A stretch of 15,018 nt of DNA from Ramlibacter sp. (GTDB lineage: Bacteria > Pseudomonadota > Gammaproteobacteria > Burkholderiales > Burkholderiaceae_C). The position numbers and the translations under genes were made by a program. This document shows, piece by piece, positions 6,904 to 14,224 of this stretch. Location of the stretch: contig JAMPXR010000013.1 of assembly GCA_023701085.1 (NCBI GenBank), forward strand, positions 1 through 15,018, in the 5' to 3' direction. How positions within the stretch are numbered: the stretch's first letter is position 1; the number at the start of each line of letters is the position of its first letter. The notes beneath the pieces are model-generated. The model worked only from the letters and a program-made list of their open reading frames with translations, was not told where the DNA came from and searched no databases.

Positions 6904-8051
6904 GCGTTGTCGTAGTTCAGCTTGGTCAGGTTGCCGCGGGAGTCCTTGGCCAAGGCGCCGGTGCCGTCGCGCAGGAATATCTTCTTATTGGTGAACTTGT
7001 CGCACACCTTCACGAACTCGTCGACGCTCATTTCCAGAGGCGCGAGGATGTCCTGCAGCGACTTGCCCAGGTATTCCCAGGGGAACTGGCCGTCAAGGCG
7101 CCGTACGGCATCCAGGCCGTCCTGCCGCGACAGACGTCCGCGCCGGATGTGCAGGCAGGCCAGGTCGGTGGCCCGGCCGAAGCCGAACTTGAGGAACTTG
7201 AAGTAGTCGTGGATGCCGGTCTGGTGGTTGTCCAGGTTCTCGTAGTTCACGAGCGAGCCCTCGACCGCCTTGTGGTATGTGTTGAAGCCGCTGGCCTGCG
7301 CGATCAGCGTGTTGGCCAGGCCGTCCCAGGGCAGGTAATGGCCGAGGAACAGGCCCGTGACCCCGACCCGCGCGAGCTCTTCGTCGGTGGGATAGATGTA
7401 GGGAATCAGGTGGCGCTGCTCGATGCCGTCGATGCCCACCAGGTCGGATACACGCAGGCCCAGCAGGCCGCCGAATTCCTCCAGCCAGCGCCGGTTCAGC
7501 ACGTTGTTGTCGGCCACCGCCGCCGGGCCGCCGTATTCGTTCTGCGAGTTCTCGCCCCATACGATCAGGGGCACGTTGAACTGCACCGCCGCGCGCACCG
7601 GGATGGTGAAGATGCCCACATGCTCAGGCCAGGAGATGTCCCCCACCTGCGTGAGACCGATCCGGTTCAGCTTCGCGCGCACGCGCGGGTTGGGCGACAT
7701 CTCGACATAGTCCACACCCAGGTGTTTGAGGTTTTCGATGTTGCGACGGCCCAGCGCAGACAGGTCGCAGGTGGTGGAAGTCACGCAGAGCGGATTCAGC
7801 CCCAGCTGCAGCATGCGTACCACCTGGTAGGTGCTGTCCTTGCCTCCGCTCACCGGCACGATGCAGTCCCAGTTGCTGCCGTCGCGGCGGCGGTAGCGCT
7901 CCAGCACCCGCAGCAGTTCCTCGCCCCGCACGTCCCAGTCGACCTCGGTGCGCTTCTCGTAGCTGCGGCAGGCGTTGCAGATCCCCCGGTCGTCCAGTAA
8001 CAAGTCCGGCTTGGTGTCCGGCATCACGCAGCGTTTGCAGTAGTGCAGCAT
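6900..8051 (-). CDS. pseA: N-acetyl sugar amidotransferase, PseA/WbpG family
   Basis: The 383-residue product is an ATP-pyrophosphatase-fold amidotransferase expected to convert an N-acetyl group of a sugar into an acetamidino group. Its N-terminus has two CxxC pairs, C5/C8 (CKRC) and C25/C28 (CNAC), typical of the family and probably zinc-binding. The PP-loop VSGGKDST lies at 67-74, where ATP would adenylate the substrate. IVWGENSQNEYGG follows in the middle of the protein and is also family-like. In Campylobacter jejuni PseA is needed for Pse5Ac7Am, and pseA sits beside hisH and hisF paralogues. The Pseudomonas WbpG set is the parallel case for an acetamidino uronic acid. Here it lies inside a complete Pse operon. 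A GAGG ribosome-binding site at 8063..8060 is 8 nt from the ATG, and the methylase stop is 2 nt away. The family is certain. The exact substrate, Pse or another sugar of the glycan, is inferred. Confidence 0.9.
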   Translation of the reverse strand: MLHYCKRCVMPDTKPDLLLDDRGICNACRSYEKRTEVDWDVRGEELLRVLERYRRRDGSNWDCIVPVSGGKDSTYQVVRMLQLGLNPLCVTSTTCDLSALGRRNIENLKHLGVDYVEMSPNPRVRAKLNRIGLTQVGDISWPEHVGIFTIPVRAAVQFNVPLIVWGENSQNEYGGPAAVADNNVLNRRWLEEFGGLLGLRVSDLVGIDGIEQRHLIPYIYPTDEELARVGVTGLFLGHYLPWDGLANTLIAQASGFNTYHKAVEGSLVNYENLDNHQTGIHDYFKFLKFGFGRATDLACLHIRRGRLSRQDGLDAVRRLDGQFPWEYLGKSLQDILAPLEMSVDEFVKVCDKFTNKKIFLRDGTGALAKDSRGNLTKLNYDNA

Positions 8052-8053
8052 GG

Positions 8054-8677
8054 TCAGGCCCTCTTTTCCATCAGGAACCAGGTGATGTCGTCTTGCGGGA
8101 ACTGGGGATCGCGCCGGTAGGCGAAGCCGTAGTCCACCAGCTGCAGGTTTCGGTGGCGCTCCATGATCTCGCCGGCGAAGTCGCGCTTGAACAGGCGGTC
8201 GCCGTGGCCGCGGTAGGGAATGGCCACCGGCTGGGGGTTGTAGTACTCGGCCACCAGCAAGTAGCGGCCGGCGGCCGCGTGCAGCTTGTCATAGACCTGG
8301 GGCAGCACGTCCGGGTTCATGTGGATCAGCACCCCTTTGATGAGGGTGAGGTCGAAGCTGCGCGTGGGCTGCCATTCCAGGATCGAGCGCCGCGCCACAT
8401 TCGCCTTGGGGATGGTGTCCTCCAGCAGACGCGCGGCCTCGGCGTTGATCTCGATTCCGAACTGTTCCTGGCGCGGGTAGAGCAGCTTGAGCGCCTTCAG
8501 GTTCATGCCGATGTTGGCGCCGAACTCGATGCAGCTGTCCAGCCCACGCGCCTGGCGCAAAGCCTTCCCGAAGAAATCGAGGTTGGAGGCCAGCAACTGC
8601 TCGCCCTGGTTGCGGGCGATGTAGTCGGTGCCGAACTGGCCTGCCCACAATTTCTCCTGGTCCGTCTGGTATGTCAT
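8054..8677 (-). CDS. Pseudaminic acid biosynthesis-associated SAM-dependent methyltransferase
   Basis: A 207-residue class I methyltransferase. Motif I is CIEFGANIGMNLKAL (49-63), followed by the acidic end of strand 2 in FGIEIN (73-78). Motif IV lies in DLTLIKGVLIHM (109-120), and LLVAEYYNPQP (140-150) follows. This pattern, an opening with a bisubstrate-like EFGANIG motif plus the conserved AEYYNP and YRGHGDRLFKRDFAGE elements, matches the methylase family repeatedly seen in Pse loci (TIGR03587). Its substrate is not established. O- or N-methylation of pseudaminic acid, or formation of a capping methyl group on the glycan, are the options. The ATG at 8677 shares one base with the pseF stop (TGATG) and has an AAGGA ribosome-binding site at 8686..8682. 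It ends 2 nt before pseA, so it sits between CMP activation and amidination in the operon. The assignment to the family is from recognition, without a search. Confidence 0.82.
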   Translation of the reverse strand: MTYQTDQEKLWAGQFGTDYIARNQGEQLLASNLDFFGKALRQARGLDSCIEFGANIGMNLKALKLLYPRQEQFGIEINAEAARLLEDTIPKANVARRSILEWQPTRSFDLTLIKGVLIHMNPDVLPQVYDKLHAAAGRYLLVAEYYNPQPVAIPYRGHGDRLFKRDFAGEIMERHRNLQLVDYGFAYRRDPQFPQDDITWFLMEKRA

Positions 8678-9429
8678 CACTTCCTTTCGTGACCGCCCCC
8701 GGCGGCCCTTTGCTCCACGTGAGCGTTGATTTTCACCCACTCGGGATGGGTCTCCAGCATCGCCAGCACGTCCTGCATGCTGAATTTGGGCCTGGTCGGA
8801 TAGAGCGCTTCCAACAGGCGCCGCACCAGCTCGAAATCCTCCGGCGTGTCCACCGTCCAGCGGTGCCGGCTCAGGTCGGGCGACATGGTCAGTGATTCCA
8901 GTTTGAAGCGCTGCGGCCGCCAGTACAGGAACGGCGTCACGTGCTCGCGCTCGCGCGGGTCCGTCGCTTCGGCCGCGGCCTCGCGCAGTGCCCGCGGTGT
9001 CATGACCTCCGCCGCCATGCCGTACGGCCAGCTCGGCTGCAGCATGTTCGACAGGTAATCGCAGCCGCATTCGCGGAAGCGGCGCACGGCCAGGTCGATC
9101 AGTCCGGGGTCGATCAGCGGGCAATCCGAAGTCAGGCGCACGACCACGTCGGCGGGCCAGATGCGCTCGGCCAGTGCATAGCGGGACAGTACGTCGGCCT
9201 CCGACCCACGCACAAAATCGCAGTCTTGGGCCCGGCAGAAGTGCTCGATGGGATCGTCGGTGGCGTTGGTGGTCGTCGCGATGACGATCCGTTCCAGCGT
9301 ACCGGCCCGGCGCATGCGTTCGAGCTGATAGGCCAGCAGTGGCCGGCCCAGGATTTCGCGCAGCACCTTGCCCGGCAGGCGGGTCGAGGTCATGCGCGCC
9401 TGGACGATGGCAAGGACGCCGCTGCTCAC
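8677..9429 (-). CDS. pseF: CMP-pseudaminic acid cytidylyltransferase PseF (SpsF/NeuA-like)
   Basis: I read 250 residues from a GTG at 9429 that overlaps the pseC stop by 4 nt (GTGA). No ATG in this frame gives a sensible N-terminus without running deep into pseC, and the first ATG inside would cut the nucleotide-binding motif. The enzyme should activate pseudaminic acid with CTP. The signature VLAIVQARMTSTRLPGKVL (5-23) is the cytidylyltransferase P-loop-like element. RLTSDCPLIDP (98-108) carries the metal-binding Asp, and the conserved WTVDTPEDFELV follows at 191-202. These are the SpsF/PseF branch of the NeuA superfamily. The length is slightly above the usual 230-240. The last 20 residues, ending RAAGGGHERK, look like a disordered tail. 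The gene is followed by the methylase, again with a one-base stop/start overlap. Confidence 0.9.
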   Translation of the reverse strand: MSSGVLAIVQARMTSTRLPGKVLREILGRPLLAYQLERMRRAGTLERIVIATTTNATDDPIEHFCRAQDCDFVRGSEADVLSRYALAERIWPADVVVRLTSDCPLIDPGLIDLAVRRFRECGCDYLSNMLQPSWPYGMAAEVMTPRALREAAAEATDPREREHVTPFLYWRPQRFKLESLTMSPDLSRHRWTVDTPEDFELVRRLLEALYPTRPKFSMQDVLAMLETHPEWVKINAHVEQRAAGGGHERK

Positions 9430-10583
9430 GGCTGCAAGGCTCGGCGCAGCGTATCGGCGACCTGCTCCTGCTGCGCATCCTGCAGGTCGGGGTACAGCGG
9501 CAGCGAGAGCGCGCGCCGGCTGTACGCCTCGGCGTGCGGAAACATGCCGGGCGCGAAGCCCAGGGCGCGGTAATACGGCTGCAGGTGGATGGGCGTGTAG
9601 TGCACGTTGACACCAATGCCCGCATCTCGCAGCCGGCGGAACACCGTGGCCCGGTCGACGCGGACGCCCGCCTCGAGCTCGACTACGAACAGGTGCCAGG
9701 CGCTCACCCGGTCCGGCAGCACCGCCGGCAGCTGTAACGGCAGGCCTTCCAGCAGTCGCGGATAGCGGGCTGCCAGGGCGATGCGGCGCTGGTGCAGGCG
9801 ATCCAGCCGCTGCAATTGCGAGCTGCCGAGCGCGGCTTGCAGGTCGGTGAGCCGGTAGTTGTAGCCTAGCAGCTGCTGCTCGTAGCACCAGGCGCCCTCC
9901 GGTGGCGTCTGCATATGCGCCGGGTCACGTGTGATCCCGTGGCTGCGCAGCAGCCGCAGCTGATGGGCCAGATCGTCCCGCTGCGTCGCTACCAGCCCGC
10001 CTTCCGCGGTGGTGATGATCTTGACCGGGTGGAAGCTGAATACCGAGATGTCGGCATGCTCGGCGCCGACCGGAGCACCCTGGTACTGCGCCCCCACGGC
10101 ATGGGAGGCATCTGCGAGGATGGCAAAGCCGTAGCGGTCGGCCAGCTGGCGCATCTGCGCCAAGTCGCAGGCGAGACCGGCGAAGTGCACGGGCACCACC
10201 ACCTGCGGCAAGCGCCCGGAGCGCTCGGCGGCGGCCAGCTTGTCGCGCAGCGCGGCGACGCTCATGTTGCGCGTGGTGGGGTCGATATCGACGAAATCGA
10301 CCTGCGCGCCGCAGTAGCGCGCGCAGTTCGCCGAGGCGACGAAGCTGTTTGGCGTTGTCCACACGAGGCTCTGCGGCCCCACTCTCAGCGCCAGGCAGGC
10401 GAGATGCAGCCCGGCCGTGGCATTGGACACTGCCACCGCGTGCTTCACGCCGTGCAGGCGGGCGAAATCTTCTTCGAAACGCGGGACCGCCGGCCCCTGG
10501 GTCAGCCAGCCGCCAGTAAGTACTTGGCGGACGGCCTCCAGGTCCGAGTCGTCGATGCTTTGGGTGGCGTACGGGATATGCAT
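9426..10583 (-). CDS. pseC: UDP-4-amino-4,6-dideoxy-N-acetyl-L-altrosamine transaminase PseC
   Basis: A 385-residue PLP aminotransferase of the DegT/DnrJ/EryC1 family. It should use glutamate to aminate C4 of the keto sugar formed by PseB. The order of motifs is standard: YATQSIDDSDLEAV (5-18), GGWLTQGPAVPRFE (24-37), VSNATAGLHLA (52-62), PVHFAGLACD (131-140), LADASHAVGA (156-165, with the PLP-contacting Asp158), and the Schiff-base lysine K188 in SVFSFHPVKIITTAEGG (180-196). The TQGP and SFHPVK strings are typical of PseC. The ATG at 10583 shares one base with the pseB stop (TGATG), and the 3' end overlaps the GTG of pseF by 4 nt. Both neighbours belong to the same pathway, which separates it from other sugar aminotransferases such as LegC or PglE. 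Length is normal. Confidence 0.93.
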   Translation of the reverse strand: MHIPYATQSIDDSDLEAVRQVLTGGWLTQGPAVPRFEEDFARLHGVKHAVAVSNATAGLHLACLALRVGPQSLVWTTPNSFVASANCARYCGAQVDFVDIDPTTRNMSVAALRDKLAAAERSGRLPQVVVPVHFAGLACDLAQMRQLADRYGFAILADASHAVGAQYQGAPVGAEHADISVFSFHPVKIITTAEGGLVATQRDDLAHQLRLLRSHGITRDPAHMQTPPEGAWCYEQQLLGYNYRLTDLQAALGSSQLQRLDRLHQRRIALAARYPRLLEGLPLQLPAVLPDRVSAWHLFVVELEAGVRVDRATVFRRLRDAGIGVNVHYTPIHLQPYYRALGFAPGMFPHAEAYSRRALSLPLYPDLQDAQQEQVADTLRRALQP

Positions 10584-11581
10584 CAGATCCGCCCGATTGC
10601 GGCGTCATGGGCGGCCATCCAGGCACGCAACTGCTCGGCGCTCATCCACTCCTTGTTGCTGTCGCTCGCGTAGATGAAGCCCTCGGCGACGCGCTGGCCG
10701 TCCTTGATCCGCTTGAAGTCGTTGTGCCAGCTGTGGATGGCTGGGAGGATCTTGAAGTGGTCGCGGTATTCGTAAGTGTAGTAGGCGTCCTCTGGGCCGA
10801 TCATCTGCTCGTGCAATTTCTCACCCGGGCGGATGCCGATGATCTCCAGGCGGGCTCCCGGCGCCACCGCCGCCGCGATGTCCGTGATGTTCATCGACGG
10901 AATCTTCTTCACGTAGATCTCGCCGCCCTCCATGTCTTCGAAGGCGTGCCAGACCAGCTCTACGCCCTGGTCGAGGCTGATCATAAAGCGCGTCATGCGT
11001 GGGTCCGTTACCGGCAGTACGCCCGTGTCGCGGATGTCCATGAAGAACGGGATCACAGAGCCCCGCGAGCCCATCACGTTGCCGTAACGCACTACCGAGA
11101 ACTTGCAGCGTTCGGACCCCGAGTAGGAGTTGCCGGCGACGAACAACTTGTCGGAGGCCAGCTTAGTCGCGCCGTACAGATTCACCGGGCTGCTTGCTTT
11201 ATCGGTGGACAGGGCGACGACCTGCTTGACGCCCTTGTCGATGCAGGCGTCGATCAGGTTCATGGCGCCCATCACGTTGGTCTTGACGCACTCGAAAGGG
11301 TTGTATTCGGCGGTGGGCACGATCTTCGTGGCGGCCGCGTGCACCACGTAATCGACGCCGTCGAGGGCGCGGTTCAGCCGCTCGCGGTCGCGCACATCGC
11401 CGATGAAGAAGCGCACCCGCTCGTCGCCCGCGAACTTCCGGGCCATCTCCCACTGCTTCATTTCGTCCCGTGAATAGACGATCAGCTTCCGGGGGTTGAA
11501 GCGCTTGAGCGTCATAGGCACGAAGGCGTGCCCGAAAGAGCCCGTGCCGCCGGTGATGAGGATGGACTTGTCGTTAAACAT
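10583..11581 (-). CDS. pseB: UDP-GlcNAc 4,6-dehydratase (inverting) PseB
   Basis: A 332-residue soluble SDR enzyme, the first step of pseudaminic acid synthesis. It converts UDP-GlcNAc to UDP-2-acetamido-2,6-dideoxy-L-arabino-4-hexulose with inversion at C5. Visible features are the NAD(P)-binding loop ITGGTGSFG (9-17), VYSRDEMKQWEM (35-46), a PseB hallmark, the Asp-Lys pair of STDKASSPVN (125-134) and the YxxxK motif YGATK (Y136, K140). RPGEKLHEQMIGPED lies toward the C-terminus. Length and start (MFNDKSILIT) agree with Campylobacter and Helicobacter PseB. The ATG at 11581 is chosen by that homology. The frame is open for a further 82 codons upstream but runs over the divergent gene and lacks similarity. 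No clear Shine-Dalgarno sequence precedes the ATG (CTTCTTTTTGC). It is the first gene of the operon. Confidence 0.95.
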   Translation of the reverse strand: MFNDKSILITGGTGSFGHAFVPMTLKRFNPRKLIVYSRDEMKQWEMARKFAGDERVRFFIGDVRDRERLNRALDGVDYVVHAAATKIVPTAEYNPFECVKTNVMGAMNLIDACIDKGVKQVVALSTDKASSPVNLYGATKLASDKLFVAGNSYSGSERCKFSVVRYGNVMGSRGSVIPFFMDIRDTGVLPVTDPRMTRFMISLDQGVELVWHAFEDMEGGEIYVKKIPSMNITDIAAAVAPGARLEIIGIRPGEKLHEQMIGPEDAYYTYEYRDHFKILPAIHSWHNDFKRIKDGQRVAEGFIYASDSNKEWMSAEQLRAWMAAHDAAIGRI

Positions 11582-11654
11582 GCAAAAAGAAGACAGGCGA
11601 AATGGGACCAGGGCCCCAGGGCGGGAATTGACTGAGGGACAATAGGATACCTCC
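11582..11654. promoter_or_regulatory. Divergent intergenic region between pseB and the WbpM-type gene
   Basis: These 73 bp separate the start codons of two divergently read genes, so both promoters, at least in part, should lie here or just inside the coding regions. An AGGA at 11644-11647 stands 7 nt before the plus-strand ATG and is a plausible ribosome-binding site. A TTGACT hexamer at 11628-11633 resembles a sigma70 -35 box, but no good -10 box follows at 16-18 nt. I found no convincing -10/-35 pair on the minus strand either. The location is supported by gene layout. The actual promoter elements are not resolved. Confidence 0.4.
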
Positions 11655-13475
11655 ATGCCATTGTCCGCCCTGTCATCCCGCCTGGTTCGTCCCCTCCACG
11701 TCTTCGTCGATTCGGCGTTGCTGTTGGTCGCCTGGTGGCTGGCATTCTGGCTTCGTTTCAACCTGGACATGCCCGCCGAATTCATGCCAGTGGCATGGGT
11801 GTCGGCGTCCTGGATGCTGGCTGCCAACCTCGTTATCCTGATCGTCGGTAACGTCTATCGGCAGGTCTGGCGCTTTGTGAGCCTGTCGGAGCTGCGCCAG
11901 CTCGGTGTGTGCGTGGCGATCGCCGGGGCTACCTCGGCTGCGCTGGTGCTGATGCAGCGCTACGAGGCATTTCCCCGTACGGTGCTGGTGCTGCATCCGC
12001 TGCTGGCCTTCCTGTTCCTTGGCGGCGTGCGGGCGGCCTGGCGGATGCAGACTGAGCGTGGCTTTCCGGCCGTCGCCCAGATGCGGCCCCTGCTCATCAT
12101 CGGATCACTCGGGGATGCCGTGGCCGCGCTGCGGGCGCTCAAGGGCTCCCACCTGTGGCAGCCGGTCGGCATCCTCACGCCGCAGCCGGAAGATCGCGGC
12201 CGCTGGCTGCAGAACGTGCCGGTGCTGGGCACGGTGGAGATGATCGCCGAGGCTGGCCAACTGGCCGGCGCCAGCACGGCCCTTGTCGCTTCGCCCCCGG
12301 GATCGCCGCAGCGGCGCGAAGCACTGCTGAAGGCGAGCGGATCCGGCGTCACGTTGCTGACGATGCGAAGCGCCGACGAGTGGCTGCAACAGGATTCCGC
12401 CGAGCCGCGCAAGGTCGAGATCGACGACCTTCTCGGGCGCGACCCGGTGCAGCTGGATGTCGCCGGGCTGGCCGAGCTGTTTTCGGGACAGACGGTGCTA
12501 GTGACCGGTGCCGGTGGCTCGATTGGGTCGGAGCTGTGCCGGCAGGTGTCCCGCTTCGGCGTCGGCAAGCTGGTGTGCCTGGACGTGTCTGAATACGCGA
12601 TCTACCAGCTCGAACAGGAACTTCGGGCCGTGAATCCGCGTATGCAGGGCATCTACTACACCGCGAACGTGCGCGAGGCCGACCGCCTGCGCGCCATCGC
12701 GCTGCGGCACCGTCCGGCGGTGGTGTTCCATGCCGCGGCGTACAAGCACGTGCCGCTGATGGAGGAGCTCAACGAGATCGAGGCCCTGCGCACCAACGTG
12801 CTGGGGACGCTGCATGCGGCGCGCGTGGCCGGCGAGTGCGGCGCCCGGCGCTTTGTCATGATCTCGACCGACAAGGCGGTGAACCCGACCAACATCATGG
12901 GCTCCAGCAAGCGGCTGGCGGAGCTGATGGTGCAGGGCGTCGCGGCCGAATTCGCCGGCACCCGCTACGTCTCCGTGCGCTTCGGCAACGTGCTGGGCTC
13001 CAGCGGTTCGGTCGTGCCGCTGTTCGCCGGCCAGATCGCGCGCGGCGGCCCGGTGACGGTGACCCATCCCGAGATCGTGCGCTACTTCATGACTATCCCC
13101 GAGGCCGCCCAGCTGGTGCTGCAGGCGGGCCTCATGGGGCATTCGGGACAGATTTTCGTGCTCGACATGGGCGAGCCGATGAAGATCGTCGAGCTCGCGC
13201 GCATGTTGATCCGCCTGTCCGGCAAGACCGAGCAGGACATTCCGATCACCTACACGGGCCTGCGCCCCGGCGAAAAACTCTTCGAGGAACTGCTCGCCGA
13301 CGACGAGACGACCGAGCCCACGCCGCACCCGAAGCTGCGGGTGGCCAAGACGAACGGCCAACTGCCGGACATCGACGCCGTCATGCGCTGGATCGGCGAA
13401 GCCGGGCCCGCGCCGGCCCGCGACGACCTGCGCCGCTGGCTGCGCGGCCAGGTGCCCGAATACGCTGCGCGCTGA
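11655..13475 (+). CDS. Membrane nucleotide-sugar 4,6-dehydratase, WbpM/CapD/FlaA1/PglF type
   Basis: A 606-residue protein in the long, membrane-anchored format of the family. Four hydrophobic segments occupy about 13-33, 48-67, 83-101 and 109-125. A CoA-binding-like Rossmann region follows at about 143-240, then the catalytic SDR domain from about 278. The NAD loop is VTGAGGSIGSELCRQ (283-297). The catalytic region reads STDKAVNPTNIMGSSKR (404-420), with Met415 in place of the usual Tyr and Lys419. This SMK variant is characteristic of WbpM and PglF. RPGEKLFEELL sits at 537-547. Such enzymes form UDP-4-keto-6-deoxy-GlcNAc with retention at C5, feeding QuiNAc, FucNAc, bacillosamine or legionaminic-type sugars. 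It is therefore not a second PseB. It is divergent from the Pse operon and probably serves the same surface glycan or a separate O-antigen. An AGGA ribosome-binding site lies 7 nt before the ATG. Confidence 0.93.
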   Translation: MPLSALSSRLVRPLHVFVDSALLLVAWWLAFWLRFNLDMPAEFMPVAWVSASWMLAANLVILIVGNVYRQVWRFVSLSELRQLGVCVAIAGATSAALVLMQRYEAFPRTVLVLHPLLAFLFLGGVRAAWRMQTERGFPAVAQMRPLLIIGSLGDAVAALRALKGSHLWQPVGILTPQPEDRGRWLQNVPVLGTVEMIAEAGQLAGASTALVASPPGSPQRREALLKASGSGVTLLTMRSADEWLQQDSAEPRKVEIDDLLGRDPVQLDVAGLAELFSGQTVLVTGAGGSIGSELCRQVSRFGVGKLVCLDVSEYAIYQLEQELRAVNPRMQGIYYTANVREADRLRAIALRHRPAVVFHAAAYKHVPLMEELNEIEALRTNVLGTLHAARVAGECGARRFVMISTDKAVNPTNIMGSSKRLAELMVQGVAAEFAGTRYVSVRFGNVLGSSGSVVPLFAGQIARGGPVTVTHPEIVRYFMTIPEAAQLVLQAGLMGHSGQIFVLDMGEPMKIVELARMLIRLSGKTEQDIPITYTGLRPGEKLFEELLADDETTEPTPHPKLRVAKTNGQLPDIDAVMRWIGEAGPAPARDDLRRWLRGQVPEYAAR

Positions 13476-13488
13476 CAGCGAAGACATG

Positions 13489-13508
13489 GCGGGCAACGAG
13501 TTGCCTGC
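13489..13508. terminator. Hairpin between convergent genes, possible bidirectional terminator
   Basis: Between the convergent stops at 13475 and 13538 lies an inverted repeat GCGGGCAA-CGAG-TTGCCTGC. It gives an 8-bp stem with one G-T pair and a 4-nt loop. Neither flank has the run of T residues of a classical intrinsic terminator, so the assignment rests on stem stability and position only. Confidence 0.33.
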
Positions 13509-13537
13509 ACCCGAGGGGGGTCAACGCCGGCGTTCGC

Positions 13538-14170
13538 TTACCCCGTGATGCCGGTGCGGGCCAGCACGTCGCTCACCAGCTCGAGCCGCACCAGCGGATT
13601 GTCCAGCTCCATCAGGCGTTGCTTGAGCTGCGCCGGCAGCGGCAGCAGCTCGCACCAGCGATTCGCCACCCAGCCGCAGTCGTCGAGGCGCCAGGGGCCC
13701 TGCAGGGGCATCTGGCCGTGCGGCGTGGGCTTGAGCTCGAGCGAATGAATGACCTTGCCCAGGGCCGCGGCCACGTTCTTCAGGTCATCGGGGATGGGCA
13801 CCACCAGGTCGGGGGCCAGCCGCTCCACATCGGCGATCCACAAGCCGTGCCGGAGCTGGTCGCGGGCGGTGATGCGGAAGCGCTGCGTGCCCGTGGCGCG
13901 GATCATCATCAGGCCGGGGCGCGGCGTCTCGAGCTCGCCGATCGTCGCCAGCGTACCCACCGGGCAGAACGCTTCGCTGCCGCCGGGCTGGCGCACTTCG
14001 CTGCCCTGCGTGAGCAGCACCACGCCAAACGGCGCGCCCGCCTTGTGGCAGCGCCCTATCATGTCGAGGTAGCGCACTTCGAAGATCCGCAAAGGCAGCA
14101 CGCCGCCCGGGAACAGCACGGTCCCCAGCGGGAACAGCGGCAGTGACTGCAAGGTGAGGGCGGGCGTCAT
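13538..14170 (-). CDS. LON peptidase substrate-binding-domain protein (no protease domain)
   Basis: A 210-residue cytoplasmic protein made almost entirely of the LON N-terminal domain (PF02190 type). It opens LQSLPLFPLGTVLFPGGVLP (7-26) and continues LRIFEVRYLDMIGRC (27-41), the family hallmark. The glycine- and valine-rich strands GVVLL, CPVGTLATI and GTQRFRI follow. No Walker motifs or Ser-Lys catalytic dyad of Lon protease are present, so it is the stand-alone domain protein widespread in proteobacteria, of unknown substrate. The ATG at 14170 is chosen because the domain begins seven residues later. It is divergent from the YggT gene (54-bp gap) and convergent with the WbpM-type gene. It appears to be chromosomal backbone rather than part of the glycan cluster. 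Confidence 0.9.
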   Translation of the reverse strand: MTPALTLQSLPLFPLGTVLFPGGVLPLRIFEVRYLDMIGRCHKAGAPFGVVLLTQGSEVRQPGGSEAFCPVGTLATIGELETPRPGLMMIRATGTQRFRITARDQLRHGLWIADVERLAPDLVVPIPDDLKNVAAALGKVIHSLELKPTPHGQMPLQGPWRLDDCGWVANRWCELLPLPAQLKQRLMELDNPLVRLELVSDVLARTGITG

Positions 14171-14198
14171 CGGACAGGGGCTTGCTGCCCGCTATCAT
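14171..14198 (+). promoter_or_regulatory. Candidate sigma70 promoter for the YggT gene
   Basis: In the 54-bp divergent gap a -10-like TATCAT (14193-14198, 5 of 6 consensus bases) follows a -35-like CGGACA (14171-14176, 4 of 6) at 16 nt. It would place the transcript start near 14205, about 20 nt before the ATG. The fit is moderate and made by eye only. Confidence 0.35.
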
Positions 14199-14224
14199 CC
14201 CACGACCGACTTCCGACAAGGCGT

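Noticed and set aside
2943..11581. A legionaminic or sialic acid pathway instead of pseudaminic acid
   Set aside because: The hydrolase is PseG-like, not NeuC-like. The dehydratase is soluble PseB with its VYSRDE motif, and the synthase has PseI-specific strings. The WbpM-type gene outside the operon could in principle serve a Leg route, but the other Leg enzymes are absent.
11611..11620. GGGCCCCAGG block in the divergent region as an operator palindrome
   Set aside because: Only GGGCCC is a true palindrome, too short and too likely by chance at this GC content.
12498..13496. A 332-codon minus-strand frame opposite the catalytic domain of the WbpM-type gene
   Set aside because: His/Arg/Ala-rich shadow of a strongly conserved SDR domain on the plus strand.
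12836..14146. A 436-codon plus-strand frame spanning the WbpM-type gene end and the LON-domain gene
   Set aside because: It crosses two well-supported genes in another frame or strand and shows no recognisable domain.
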